Part shown: in pieces, positions 1 to 7,969 of the stretch | Layout: each line of letters begins with the position of its first letter | Position numbering within the stretch: the stretch's first letter is position 1 | Origin: Chryseobacterium vrystaatense | GTDB lineage: Bacteria > Bacteroidota > Bacteroidia > Flavobacteriales > Weeksellaceae | Direction of reading: 5' to 3' | DNA length: 64,000 nucleotides | NCBI RefSeq assembly: GCF_000737765.1 | Contig: NZ_JPRI01000002.1 | Location: forward strand, 372,001 to 436,000 | Notes under the pieces: generated by a model | The model's input: only the letters and a program-made list of their open reading frames with translations | What the model was told of the DNA's origin: nothing | Databases searched by the model: none | Position numbers and translations under genes: made by a program

Positions 1-1
1 A

Positions 2-556
2 CTTGTAGACCTGCAAAAGGAAAAAAAGAAGAAAGCAAGCGCGTTATCGATGGGGATGAAGCAAAGACTGGGAATTGCTATGGCCATATTTCACGATCCG
101 AAGCTGCTGATTCTGGATGAGCCTCTGAACGGTCTTGATCCTCAGGGAATCTTTGAAATGAGAAAGCTTTTCCAACATCTGAACGAGCAGGGTAAGACTA
201 TTTTCCTTTCAAGTCATATTCTGAGCGAGTTAGAGAAAACAGCTACTCATATTGGAATTATAGAGGGCGGTAAAATGATTTTTCAGGGAACAAAAAACGA
301 ACTTCTGACCAGGGTTGAAAAGGATGTCATCCTGAAAGTAAACAACACCGAAAAAGCGGTTTCTGTTCTGCATGAATTATTTTACGTTTCGCAACACAGC
401 CCCGGTAAGATTTCAGTAAGAGCCAACGACGACAAAAAATTCAGCTTACTCTTAAAAACGGTGATTGAAAACGGTATTGAGATCTATGACATAGAATCTC
501 AGAGCACCAATCTTGAACAGATCTTTATTAACCTAATTTCTAAAAATCATGACTAA
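2..556 (+). CDS. ABC transporter ATP-binding protein (3' part; start lies before the window)
   Basis: The reading frame is open to the first bases, so the gene begins before the window and only its C-terminal half is seen. The ABC signature (LSMGMKQRLG, from about base 44), Walker B with the D-loop (LLILDEPLNGLDPQG) and the switch-histidine segment (TIFLSSHILSELE) are present; Walker A lies upstream. The last ~70 residues form the small accessory domain typical of ATPases of ABC-2 type exporters. It overlaps the next gene, a six-helix permease, by 8 bp, so the two very probably form one exporter. The substrate is unknown; related two-gene systems act in lantibiotic immunity or export, but nothing here decides that. 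Confidence 0.93.
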   Translation, partial: LVDLQKEKKKKASALSMGMKQRLGIAMAIFHDPKLLILDEPLNGLDPQGIFEMRKLFQHLNEQGKTIFLSSHILSELEKTATHIGIIEGGKMIFQGTKNELLTRVEKDVILKVNNTEKAVSVLHELFYVSQHSPGKISVRANDDKKFSLLLKTVIENGIEIYDIESQSTNLEQIFINLISKNHD

Positions 557-1322
557 TACTTTCTACAGGGCTTTTTCTTCTGAACAATATAAACTGTCAA
601 AGAATAAGGAAATATTCGGTATACTGCTCCTTCCTGCTCTTATTATCTTCGCTGTTGACCTCTACAGCATCTATGGTATACTTACTGAGGGCGGAGCTGA
701 AGAAGGAACTTCCAATCCCTGGAAGATGGTATTGGGAAAAACAGTATCCCTGTTTCTTTATATGCTGTACCCTATTCTGGTTTCTCTATTTGTACATGCC
801 TGCTGTGATGTAGAGTACCGGAACAATAACTACAAGATACTTTTTACGATCCCTGTTTCAAAGTCAAAAATATTTGTTTCAAAGGTATTGTTTATGCAGA
901 TGACGGTTTGGTTTTCGATGATCCTGACGTATCTGGTTTTTCTTCTGAGCGGTTATTTTTTCAGTATAGCTTTCCCTGAGCTTGGATTTCAGAATTATGA
1001 TTTCAGAGAAGTCATATTCTATGCTTTCCTAAAATTTACAATCACTCTTTCAGCCATAACGATGATACAGCTTGCTCTGAGTCTGACATTCAAAAACTTC
1101 ATCTACCCAATAGGTTTCAGTATGTTTATGCTCGTTTTTTCAGGCCTTACGAATGAGAAAAAGTTTTCTGATTTTCTCGTATACACTGGAGGGTCTAAAC
1201 TTTTTGGAAATCTAATGTTTGAAAATATTTCTTTTGAAAGGCTGGATTACTGCAATATCGCTGCTGTTTTTGTTTTTGCCGGAGTGAGTTTTTATTTGTT
1301 TGTGAGGAAGAAAGGGGGTTAG
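549..1322 (+). CDS. ABC-2 type transporter permease subunit
   Basis: A 257-residue integral membrane protein with about six hydrophobic segments (near residues 22-45, 65-85, 110-135, 160-180, 185-205 and 235-252) and few conserved polar motifs. The start overlaps the stop of the ATPase gene by 8 bp, which indicates translational coupling and a shared complex. Size and topology fit ABC-2 permeases of the lantibiotic-protection or bacitracin-export type. Substrate and direction of transport cannot be read from the sequence. The following 108 bp lack a convincing gene and separate it from the convergent accessory genes. Confidence 0.88.
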   Translation: MTNTFYRAFSSEQYKLSKNKEIFGILLLPALIIFAVDLYSIYGILTEGGAEEGTSNPWKMVLGKTVSLFLYMLYPILVSLFVHACCDVEYRNNNYKILFTIPVSKSKIFVSKVLFMQMTVWFSMILTYLVFLLSGYFFSIAFPELGFQNYDFREVIFYAFLKFTITLSAITMIQLALSLTFKNFIYPIGFSMFMLVFSGLTNEKKFSDFLVYTGGSKLFGNLMFENISFERLDYCNIAAVFVFAGVSFYLFVRKKGG

Positions 1323-1430
1323 TTAAAAAAAACAGTAAGTCTCTGAAGGTCAAAACTTCTGAGAGCAGGATATGTTCTCTCTCTACATTTAAAATGTCTT
1401 TTATATATACCTCACCCACCTATTTTAAAA

Positions 1431-1928
1431 TTAAAATCCCGAGGTCCATAATTGTTCATTTAAAATAAATTCACTTAATATAAAATCATCTTCATGATCA
1501 CTAAATCCCTTTTCCTTTTTAAGATGATCTACAATCTCATTAGCTTCATTTTCATTTAAAAATACTCCAATGATTCTTTCGTCATCTAAAAAGGTGTGAA
1601 TTGTATAACTATGACTTACCTGGTAAATATATTTTAAGTTTAACTCCTTTATTGACTTAGAGTCTTCATCTATTTCGTCTTCTTTTTCTAAATAATCTCT
1701 CCCAATTTCACCCGCAACGCTGTCAAATCCGTTTTGCCAGTGAGTTTTATTTAATTTACGTTTTTTAAAAATTAGACCACCGGGATATGTAGAAAACCCA
1801 GGTAGAGTCAGGGCATTTTCTTTAGCTTTTTCTAATTTTTGTAAATCATCAAAATATCCTAAAAATTTACACGCTGTGTGGGTGTCATCCGTGTAAACAT
1901 GTTCAAACGAGTATACAAAATAATTCAT
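1431..1928 (-). CDS. Protein of two tandem DUF7336-like domains
   Basis: 165 residues from the preferred ATG at 1928 (MNYFVYSFEHVY). It consists of two similar halves. Each starts with an aromatic beta-strand (YFVYSFEHVY; YIYQVSHSYT), has a region of the type lGyFddlqkleKAkenalTLPGF or iGVFLNENEANEIVDHL, and ends with hW..GF (THWQNGF and EQLWTSGF). This layout recalls the small DUF7336 domain, often encoded alone in accessory regions; family memory only, no search was run. An in-frame ATG at 2027 directly follows the stop of the upstream gene (TAAATG), but the extra 33 residues look like non-coding sequence. Function unknown; an immunity-like role is possible. Confidence 0.72.
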   Translation of the reverse strand: MNYFVYSFEHVYTDDTHTACKFLGYFDDLQKLEKAKENALTLPGFSTYPGGLIFKKRKLNKTHWQNGFDSVAGEIGRDYLEKEDEIDEDSKSIKELNLKYIYQVSHSYTIHTFLDDERIIGVFLNENEANEIVDHLKKEKGFSDHEDDFILSEFILNEQLWTSGF

Positions 1929-2027
1929 GGTATTTATTCTTTTGTGAATTGTAAAATAATCAATTTTCCGATTTTGCCTGGATCCTGAAATTTCCGATCC
2001 GATGCGTTTAAAATTTTGTAGGATCAT

Positions 2028-2492
2028 TTATCCAAAATATTCGAGGAAAGCCTGACTGCTACTTAATCCAGGATATAAAATACTTAATTCACGCAATACG
2101 CGCTTCCTGAATTTTAAATATCCTTTTTTGAAATCATCATAATTACACGATATCGTATACGAATTTGCATTTCCTTCATTGATGATCAACGTATTATTGA
2201 TGCTGGAATATTCATACAGTAAATTATTACTATAATAATCACATGATATTGTAAAGGTCTTATAAATCCCCTTTCCAATAGATAAGATCAAATCATCAAA
2301 CTGCAAGAGGTAATCTACAATACCTGTTTCAAGGACTATAAAGTTTCTTTTATTCTTTTCATGAAAAAATACATATATCTTCCCATTGAAGAAACCTTTA
2401 AGATTATGAATATCAAAAGATTCAAAATCCATTTGACTTTCCGCTGCTATTGTTGCTAAATCTATTTTATAATCAAAAGAAATATTCTCCAT
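2028..2492 (-). CDS. Hypothetical protein
   Basis: 154 residues if started at the ATG at 2492 (MENISFDYKID); a GTG at 2564 would add 24 residues of poor quality. No signal peptide or membrane segment is evident. The protein is rich in Tyr, Phe, Asn and Asp, alternates predicted beta strands and ends in a Lys/Arg-rich helix (YDDFKKGYLKFRKRVLREL). I do not recognise the family. It precedes the tandem DUF7336-like gene on the same strand, so the two may be co-transcribed. Small acidic-aromatic proteins in such positions are often immunity proteins, but there is no direct evidence here. Confidence 0.6.
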   Translation of the reverse strand: MENISFDYKIDLATIAAESQMDFESFDIHNLKGFFNGKIYVFFHEKNKRNFIVLETGIVDYLLQFDDLILSIGKGIYKTFTISCDYYSNNLLYEYSSINNTLIINEGNANSYTISCNYDDFKKGYLKFRKRVLRELSILYPGLSSSQAFLEYFG

Positions 2493-2711
2493 TCTATTTA
2501 TCTTATACCATTGGTTTTGGACACAAATTATACATTTAAAACTATAAATCCCCAATACAACCACATTTTCCTATACTTCATTCTTCGACGAAACCTTAAA
2601 CTTCACCAACAGGTTTAAAGTTCAGTATACTCCAACTGAAATACATAGTTTTTTTCTGTAAAATGCCGTTCTTTCTTCCGGTAAAGAGCTTTCTTCTGAA
2701 TAATAAAACCA

Positions 2712-3629
2712 TCATTCTTTTGGAGTATTAAGTTTGAATTTTTTTTCAGATTTTACATTTCCGGAAGGATAATATTCAGTCCACAGTCCATTCTTTCTGT
2801 CCGCACTATACCTTCCTCTCATTTTGATTGTTCCGTCTGGAAATAGCTCCAGATATCTGCCCTCTTTTTCAAGTCTGTCATTAACCTGGAAATAGTTTAA
2901 AACCTTGTTGTTCTCTGTAGACTTAGAGAAAACCGGTTTACCGTTCTCAATAAAAACAATTCTTTGATCTCCTGAAACTGCATATCCTGTATATTTCAGA
3001 CCTTTATAAAAATAGACAGAATCACAGTTAAGATATGGATTTCCTACCGACTTATCCAGTCCGTCCAGACTTCTGCAGTTCTGCTTCCGCACATCCAAAT
3101 CTGCAAAAGCCAAAATTTCCTTATTCATATTCTTTGATTCAGGAAAGGGAACTTCATTATTGAAAACAATCTTCCTGGTGATTTCACCATTTGCATCAAA
3201 AAAGCTCCACGTCTTACTGTTTTTTCCTTTGTCGTAAAACGTGATGCTTTTAGCAGAGCCTGTTGAATAGTACTCTTTCCATTCTCCGTCTTTCTCATCA
3301 TCTTTCAGAAGCCCTTTTTCTGTCAGATTTCCGCCGGCATTATATAGTTTTTTATACTGATCTTTATTTTTAACAGTGTATAAAGCTTTATGTGCAGGCC
3401 CTGACTCTTCTATATTGGTAATAATTCCATTTTTAACTGAAGTGATGATATTCAATGTATCAAATTTGACAAAATACTTTCCGGTAAATTTTTTCTTTTT
3501 GTAAAGAATGTACTGTGTTTTTTCATCCCGATATTCTGTTCTATCAAAAAACGACACCATTTTTTGCGCATAACCCAGCTGGTAAAAAAACAGCGTTATA
3601 AAAAAAATAATTTTATTTGCAGAGGTCAT
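2712..3629 (-). CDS. Secreted YwqK/MORN-like repeat protein
   Basis: 305 residues from the ATG at 3629, chosen because it gives a clean signal peptide (MTSANKIIFFITLFFYQLGYAQ). The longer open frame to 3824 adds 65 residues of low-complexity sequence. The body contains repeats of the form gKkdGeWkeYYstGsakse (residues about 140-185) and again near the end (DRKNGLWTEYYPSGNVKSEKKF). These are the MORN-like repeats of the family annotated as YwqK antitoxin-like. The family name comes from Bacillus YwqK; in Bacteroidota such exported proteins are very common and mostly of unknown role. No toxin gene is recognisable next to it. Confidence 0.78.
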   Translation of the reverse strand: MTSANKIIFFITLFFYQLGYAQKMVSFFDRTEYRDEKTQYILYKKKKFTGKYFVKFDTLNIITSVKNGIITNIEESGPAHKALYTVKNKDQYKKLYNAGGNLTEKGLLKDDEKDGEWKEYYSTGSAKSITFYDKGKNSKTWSFFDANGEITRKIVFNNEVPFPESKNMNKEILAFADLDVRKQNCRSLDGLDKSVGNPYLNCDSVYFYKGLKYTGYAVSGDQRIVFIENGKPVFSKSTENNKVLNYFQVNDRLEKEGRYLELFPDGTIKMRGRYSADRKNGLWTEYYPSGNVKSEKKFKLNTPKE

Positions 3630-3899
3630 GCTTGTTGGATTAAGGTTATCAGTTCTTGTGAACGCGCTGAGAATTGTCTGCAAATTATAAAAAAATATTC
3701 TTCTTTGATTTTTTTTATAAAGTTTAAAAATCAGCTGAACAAAACAGGGATTAAAAACTCTAATAATCAAAACAATACCAGATACTCCTGAGTAAAAAAG
3801 TCCCCTATCGAAAGTAAAAAACACCGTATTGAAAGACTTTCCCTTTCATAAAAATTAATATTTTTTTCACCTTTGTCTTTTTTATTCAAAATAAATTTA

Positions 3900-3907
3900 T
3901 ATCTTTG
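3900..3907 (+). promoter_or_regulatory. Putative -7 box for the tRNA-Pro/tRNA-Arg transcript
   Basis: TATCTTTG matches the Bacteroidota -7 consensus TAnnTTTG and lies 44 bp before tRNA-Pro. A TTTG at 3872-3875 could be the -33 element, but 24 bp between the two is longer than the usual ~19-21 bp. The surrounding 320 bp (3630-3951) contain no gene. Confidence 0.45.
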
Positions 3908-3951
3908 CACTCGCAAAAACGAAGTAAAATTCGTTCAGATGACCTAATAAT

Positions 3952-4026
3952 CGGGGCGTAGCGTAGTCCGGTCATCGCGCCTGGTTTGGGACCAGGAGGT
4001 CGCAGGTTCGAATCCTGCCGCCCCGA
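3952..4026 (+). tRNA. tRNA-Pro (anticodon TGG)
   Basis: A full cloverleaf can be drawn: acceptor stem CGGGGCG/CGCCCCG, anticodon stem CCTGG/CCAGG around loop TTTGGGA (anticodon TGG), and T arm GCAGG-TTCGAAT-CCTGC. Discriminator base A; the CCA end is not encoded. It begins with C, as is usual for bacterial tRNA-Pro. Confidence 0.96.
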
Positions 4027-4058
4027 CAGTTTTAGTAATTTTTTCAAAATTATTTAAT

Positions 4059-4132
4059 GGGTGCGTAGCTCAGCTGGATAGAGCATCTGCCTTCTAAGCA
4101 GACGGTCAAAGGTTCGAATCCTTTCGCGCTCA
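4059..4132 (+). tRNA. tRNA-Arg (anticodon TCT)
   Basis: Cloverleaf with anticodon stem TCTGC/GCAGA around loop CTTCTAA (anticodon TCT), T arm AAAGG-TTCGAAT-CCTTT and acceptor GGGTGCG/CGCGCTC with two G-U pairs. CCA is not encoded. It lies 32 bp after tRNA-Pro, so both are probably one transcript that ends at the hairpin just downstream. Confidence 0.95.
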
Positions 4133-4140
4133 CTTAAAAA

Positions 4141-4168
4141 GACTTTACAAAAATGTAAAGTCTTTTTT
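4141..4168 (+). terminator. Terminator of the tRNA operon
   Basis: Perfect 8-bp stem GACTTTAC/GTAAAGTC with a 6-base loop (AAAAAT), followed by six T. The same stem and T-tract recur at 6799-6826. Confidence 0.85.
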
Positions 4169-4335
4169 GTTTATATCCATCTACCATCTTTATATTAAAA
4201 GTTTACAGTTCAAGAATCCTGTCAAGTACTTTGCTGAAATAGCCCCAAAATTATTAGATTGGGGGTATACTTCTTTTGTTATTTTTCGATAATGATTGCA
4301 TAAATCGATTAATTACAAATTAATACTTTTACAAA

Positions 4336-5211
4336 ATGAAAATTTTCAGAGACTTTTACTCTTACAATGAATATATTGGCGTCGCTGTACCATTGGACAA
4401 CGATATTGATGTTGGCTATTATGATCCGCCCAATATGCTCTTAAAGTCTGATCCTGTAATGGTCGATTTTTATAGAATTTCTTTTAAGATCAACCTTAAA
4501 AATAGATTTAAACCAGATACAGAACCTGTCACTGCGGTCTTTTTTAATAGTCCTGATATGGTCCTAAGTGAAGGATGGGACGTAGAGCCTACTTATACCG
4601 GAATGTATCTACAGCTTTCAAAAAAAATAATTGATGAAAATAGATTTCTATTCAAAACATATTTAGACTATGGACAACACGAAGCCTTATATCTTACTCA
4701 GGAAGAAGTACGTGAAATAAGTGCGGTTTTTGAATTAATGATAAAATATTATGAAAGCGAAAAAAAACACTTTAGTATTTTACTCTCTTATGTTAATGTG
4801 CTTATTTCATTAGTAGAGGCATTTTATAAAAGACAGTTTCATACTGATCCTAAACAATATAATATCATCGTTAGTGATTTTCAGCAAAATTTAATTGACT
4901 ATTATACACAACCGGTCAATCAACTTCCAACTGTACGATATTTTGCGGATAAATCAGGCTTGACAGCTAATTATTTAGGGGATATTTTAAAACATTTCAC
5001 CCATAAATCTGCTCTTGAAAATATCCATGAATACATCATTAAAAAGGCTAAAGAATTACTGGAGCAAAACCTGGAAATGAATACTGCAGAAATAGCTTAT
5101 GGACTAGGTTTTGAATATCCCAATTACTTTTCAAAGTTCTTCAAAAAGCTGGTTGGAGTCAGTCCTAAAGAATACCGCTCAAAGTTCCTCTCAAAAATTG
5201 AAAATCAATAA
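4336..5211 (+). CDS. AraC/XylS-family transcriptional regulator
   Basis: 291 residues. The C-terminal ~95 residues carry the double helix-turn-helix of AraC regulators: first helix pair around VRYFADKSGLTANYLGDILK, then MNTAEIAYGLGFEYPNYFSKFFKK and the terminal GVSPKEYR motif. The N-terminal ~190 residues are a ligand-sensing cupin-like domain without a recognisable effector motif. A hairpin terminator follows 8 bp after the stop, so it is transcribed alone. The next two genes on the same strand are MdaB-like oxidoreductases; by context it probably controls them, perhaps in answer to a quinone or electrophile, which is inference. Confidence 0.93.
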   Translation: MKIFRDFYSYNEYIGVAVPLDNDIDVGYYDPPNMLLKSDPVMVDFYRISFKINLKNRFKPDTEPVTAVFFNSPDMVLSEGWDVEPTYTGMYLQLSKKIIDENRFLFKTYLDYGQHEALYLTQEEVREISAVFELMIKYYESEKKHFSILLSYVNVLISLVEAFYKRQFHTDPKQYNIIVSDFQQNLIDYYTQPVNQLPTVRYFADKSGLTANYLGDILKHFTHKSALENIHEYIIKKAKELLEQNLEMNTAEIAYGLGFEYPNYFSKFFKKLVGVSPKEYRSKFLSKIENQ

Positions 5212-5218
5212 ACAAAAA

Positions 5219-5246
5219 AGCACCTTCGAAAAAGGTGCTTTTTTGC
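5219..5246 (+). terminator. Terminator after the AraC-family gene
   Basis: Stem AGCACCTT/AAGGTGCT with a short loop, followed by TTTTTT, starting 8 bp after the stop codon. Confidence 0.88.
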
Positions 5247-5341
5247 TTTACAAGTAATCTGTTTCTTTTTTTCCAGTAGTCTGTTTCCATTGAATTTCCT
5301 GCCTGTCTATACCTTTGTTCTGTAATTAAAATTTATAAAGT

Positions 5342-6034
5342 ATGAAGTCCAGAATTCTATTGCTATTGCTGGTAATTGCTTTAACAGCTCAAACAAAAAT
5401 TGTTGCACAAATAAGGTTGGAAAATAAAAGTGCTAAAGAAAAAACAGTACTGCTCATTAACTCTCACTTAACATATCCCGGTATGTCCGAAGGTAAACTG
5501 AACGCCTCGTTTTACAATGTTGCAAAAGCATTTTTTATTTCTAACAATTATAAAGTGTTAGAGACTAAAATTCAGGAAGGCTATAGTATAGAGGAAGAAG
5601 TTGAAAAACATTTGCAGGCAGATATCATCATCTTACAAACTCCTGTTAACTGGGAAAATACACCATGGATTTATAAAAAATATGTTGATGAAGTTTTCAC
5701 TAGTGCATTGAAAAGTCAAAAATTCCTTTCAGGTGATGGAAGATCTTCGGAAGATCCGACAAAACAATACGGAACAGGAGGTAAAATGAAGGGCAAAAAA
5801 TTTATGATTTCCGCTACCTGGAATGCTCCGAAAGAAAGCTTCAATGATCCTAAACAAAATCTATGGAAAGGCAAAACTGCAGATGATGCTTTGTTTAATA
5901 TAGCTGCTAATTATCTTTTTATCGGATTTGACGTGGTTTCCGGGTATTATTGTTACGATATTTTTCACAACAAACACATCAAAGAAGACTTAGAAAATTA
6001 TCCTGGTCACTTAAAAAAGGTTTTTGCCCTGTAA
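5342..6034 (+). CDS. MdaB/KefF-like NAD(P)H oxidoreductase with N-terminal signal peptide
   Basis: 230 residues. Residues 1-22 form a Sec signal peptide (KSRILLLLLVIALTAQTKIVAQ), followed by a flavodoxin-like-fold quinone reductase domain: VLLINSHLTYPGMSEGKLN, then QADIIILQTPVNWENTPWIYKKYVDEVF and the glycine-rich QYGTGGKMKGKKFM. Cytoplasmic relatives are FAD-dependent NADPH:quinone reductases of the MdaB type. The adjacent gene encodes a clear paralogue without the signal peptide, so duplication followed by gain (or loss) of export is likely. An exported copy is odd because NAD(P)H is not expected in the periplasm; the electron donor is therefore unclear. Confidence 0.86.
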   Translation: MKSRILLLLLVIALTAQTKIVAQIRLENKSAKEKTVLLINSHLTYPGMSEGKLNASFYNVAKAFFISNNYKVLETKIQEGYSIEEEVEKHLQADIIILQTPVNWENTPWIYKKYVDEVFTSALKSQKFLSGDGRSSEDPTKQYGTGGKMKGKKFMISATWNAPKESFNDPKQNLWKGKTADDALFNIAANYLFIGFDVVSGYYCYDIFHNKHIKEDLENYPGHLKKVFAL

Positions 6035-6070
6035 GCTTTATTAATTAAAAGATATTTAAATAAAATTAAA

Positions 6071-6679
6071 ATGATTCAAATAAAAAAAGTACTACTGATC
6101 AATACGCATTTAACATATCCAAACTGGTCAGAAGGAGTCCTGAATGACGCTTTCAATCAAAAAGCAAAAGATTTTTTTGGCGGCAACCAGTTGGAAGTAT
6201 TGGAAACCAAGATTGAAGATGGCTACAATGTGGATGAGGAAGTGGAAAAACATATGCAAGCTGATATTATTATCCTTCAGACACCTATCAATTGGTTCGG
6301 AACTCCATGGATCTATAAGAAATATATTGACGAGGTTTTCAACAGCGGCTTGCATAGCGGAAAATTCTTATCAGGTGATGGTCGAACAAGAGAAGATGCC
6401 AGTAAACAATATGGGACCGGAGGTAAATTACAAGGTAAAAAATTCATGGTCTGCGCAACATGGAATGCACCAAAAGCAAGCTTTAACGATCCTGATCAAG
6501 TCCTATTTAAAGGCAGAAGCACTGAAGATATTTTGATTCAGATTACAAGTAACTACCTTTTCTGTGGTGTTGAGATTGTTCCTGACTATAACTGTTTCGA
6601 TATTTTTAAAGATGGTGATATCGCAGGAGATTTAGAAAACTACCCCAAACATCTGAAAAAGATTTTCGACCTAGATTGA
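6071..6679 (+). CDS. mdaB: MdaB-like NAD(P)H:quinone oxidoreductase (cytoplasmic paralogue)
   Basis: 202 residues, starting directly at the flavodoxin-like domain (IKKVLLINTHLTYPNWSEG). It keeps all the blocks of its upstream paralogue (QADIIILQTPINWFGTPWIYKKYIDEVF; QYGTGGKLQGKKFMV; FMVCATWNAPKASFNDP) and lacks a signal peptide. The length agrees with E. coli MdaB (~193 residues). MdaB reduces quinones with NADPH through FAD in a two-electron step. It follows the exported copy by 36 bp and probably shares its transcript. Downstream are a 27-codon open frame and a terminator. Confidence 0.87.
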   Translation: MIQIKKVLLINTHLTYPNWSEGVLNDAFNQKAKDFFGGNQLEVLETKIEDGYNVDEEVEKHMQADIIILQTPINWFGTPWIYKKYIDEVFNSGLHSGKFLSGDGRTREDASKQYGTGGKLQGKKFMVCATWNAPKASFNDPDQVLFKGRSTEDILIQITSNYLFCGVEIVPDYNCFDIFKDGDIAGDLENYPKHLKKIFDLD

Positions 6680-6714
6680 GAATGAATTCATAAATAAGCA
6701 GAAGTTCAATAAAA

Positions 6715-6798
6715 ATGAGTAACCCATTATATGATCTTAAAGTAAAAGTTCCATCATCCCATCAAAAAGAACGATTTAACAGAGGAAAGCTTATTTAA
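6715..6798 (+). CDS. Possible 27-residue small ORF before the terminator
   Basis: ATG at 6715, TAA at 6796-6798, encoding a basic peptide beginning MSNPLYDLKVKVPSS. It stops exactly where the terminator hairpin starts and lies 35 bp after the mdaB-like gene. It could be a real micro-protein, the remnant of a longer gene or chance; no clear ribosome binding site is visible. Confidence 0.25.
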   Translation: MSNPLYDLKVKVPSSHQKERFNRGKLI

Positions 6799-6826
6799 GA
6801 CTTTACATTTTTGTAAAGTCTTTTTT
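6799..6826 (+). terminator. Terminator closing the oxidoreductase operon
   Basis: Stem GACTTTAC/GTAAAGTC, loop ATTTTT, then TTTTTT. The stem and tail are identical to the tRNA-operon terminator at 4141, and the loop is its reverse complement. The remaining gap to 7056 has no gene that I can support. Confidence 0.85.
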
Positions 6827-7055
6827 GTTTCTGTAAGAAATACGCTTTATTTTTTCATTCTGAGATCCAATTTCTACTAAAGCCTTTTATTAGGGACAAT
6901 TCTGAAGAAATACAAAGAAAAACCCACAATACCTCAACTAAGTATATTGGCGTCGTTTTTGACCAATTAAAACAGCACAGTAGCCACAAACACTCCAATT
7001 CACGATTGCCTTTTGCTGTAATAATCAAAATCTAACTCAATCAACCTATGATAAC

Positions 7056-7088
7056 AACAAAAAAACCGCTGTTATTTAAACAACGGTT
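7056..7088 (-). terminator. Terminator of the SH3-like gene
   Basis: Read on the reverse strand, arms AACCGTTGTT and AACAGCGGTT form a stem with one mismatch, followed by a run of seven T. It lies 22 bp beyond the stop of the SH3-like secreted protein gene. Confidence 0.75.
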
Positions 7089-7110
7089 ATCTTTATTCTG
7101 ATATAGAATT

Positions 7111-7953
7111 TTATTTCATCTGATAGGAACTTCCATTCCAGAGATAGGTTTTAGAAGATCGCTTTTTCTTTTCCCTGTCTTTATCATCTTTTTCCATTTC
7201 CTCCATTTTAAAGACAAAGGCATTCGGAATTCCTCCCTGATCGTTAGGAAATATAAATTTCTCACTGTGATAATAAACATCAGCATCCCCTACATTGGTC
7301 AGTTGAGGAAGGGGAACCAATTTTTTATCTCTAAAAAGCACATACTGGTCATAGCTTGCAATTCCACAGGCTTCACCGGATACCATCGCCTTAAGTGTCA
7401 GCTCTACATTCTGCAGTTTATGGCCACTTTCAATGGTAAATGTGCCATAACTCAGCTCTTCTCCTCTTCCTGTATCAAAATACACTTCATCGATCAGAAC
7501 ATTCCCTTCAATCACTTTTATACCTGCGATATTCTGCTTTTCAGTTTCATTATATTCTTTACTCTTCCTGTCCACTGTTTTTGACAATCCAAAAAGGAAG
7601 TCGTATCCATTTTTATTACGATAACCTACGCAGAGATTACCACCCCAGATATATCCTTCAGAGACAGTACCTCCTTTGTTATAGGAAACCCTGTACCAAT
7701 TGGCACCTCTTTCACCTAACCTTAAGACAGCTTCTTCCTTTTTAAGGATCATTACCTGCTGATTGGTCTGCAGTGAATCGGTTACCTGTGACTTTACATC
7801 AGGCTCTTTTCTCACCCTTGTCCAGTCTGTAAAAATTTTCTGAGTCTTATTTTCCTCAAAGTTGAAAATTCCGTCAGCATACATCATATTCTCTTCCTGC
7901 GCGGAAAAAAGCTGCAGAAACAACACCAATACAACCGTTAATAAAGATCTCAT
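7111..7953 (-). CDS. Exported protein with bacterial SH3-like domain
   Basis: 280 residues. The signal peptide is MRSLLTVVLVLFLQLFSAQ. Residues ~45-110 resemble a bacterial SH3 (SH3b) domain: TRVRKEPDVKSQVTDSLQ, then NWYRVSYNKG and EGYIWGGNL. The rest is beta-rich with a Lys/Asp/Glu-rich tail (KDDKDREKKKRS) and no catalytic motif. SH3b domains usually bind cell-wall peptides or act as targeting modules, but no enzyme domain is attached, so the function is unknown. It begins 16 bp after the stop of prmA and is probably in its operon. Confidence 0.75.
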   Translation of the reverse strand: MRSLLTVVLVLFLQLFSAQEENMMYADGIFNFEENKTQKIFTDWTRVRKEPDVKSQVTDSLQTNQQVMILKKEEAVLRLGERGANWYRVSYNKGGTVSEGYIWGGNLCVGYRNKNGYDFLFGLSKTVDRKSKEYNETEKQNIAGIKVIEGNVLIDEVYFDTGRGEELSYGTFTIESGHKLQNVELTLKAMVSGEACGIASYDQYVLFRDKKLVPLPQLTNVGDADVYYHSEKFIFPNDQGGIPNAFVFKMEEMEKDDKDREKKKRSSKTYLWNGSSYQMK

Positions 7954-7969
7954 ACTATATTCTTATTCA

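Noticed and set aside
1195-1419. 74-codon reverse frame after the ABC permease
   Set aside because: Mostly antisense to the permease gene with no family features.
2712-3629. Toxin-antitoxin pair (YwqK antitoxin annotation)
   Set aside because: The protein is secreted and no toxin gene is adjacent; the family name is a loose label.
4059-6826. tRNA-Arg attachment site of an integrative element
   Set aside because: No second copy of the tRNA 3' end and no integrase gene in the window; only the terminator is duplicated.
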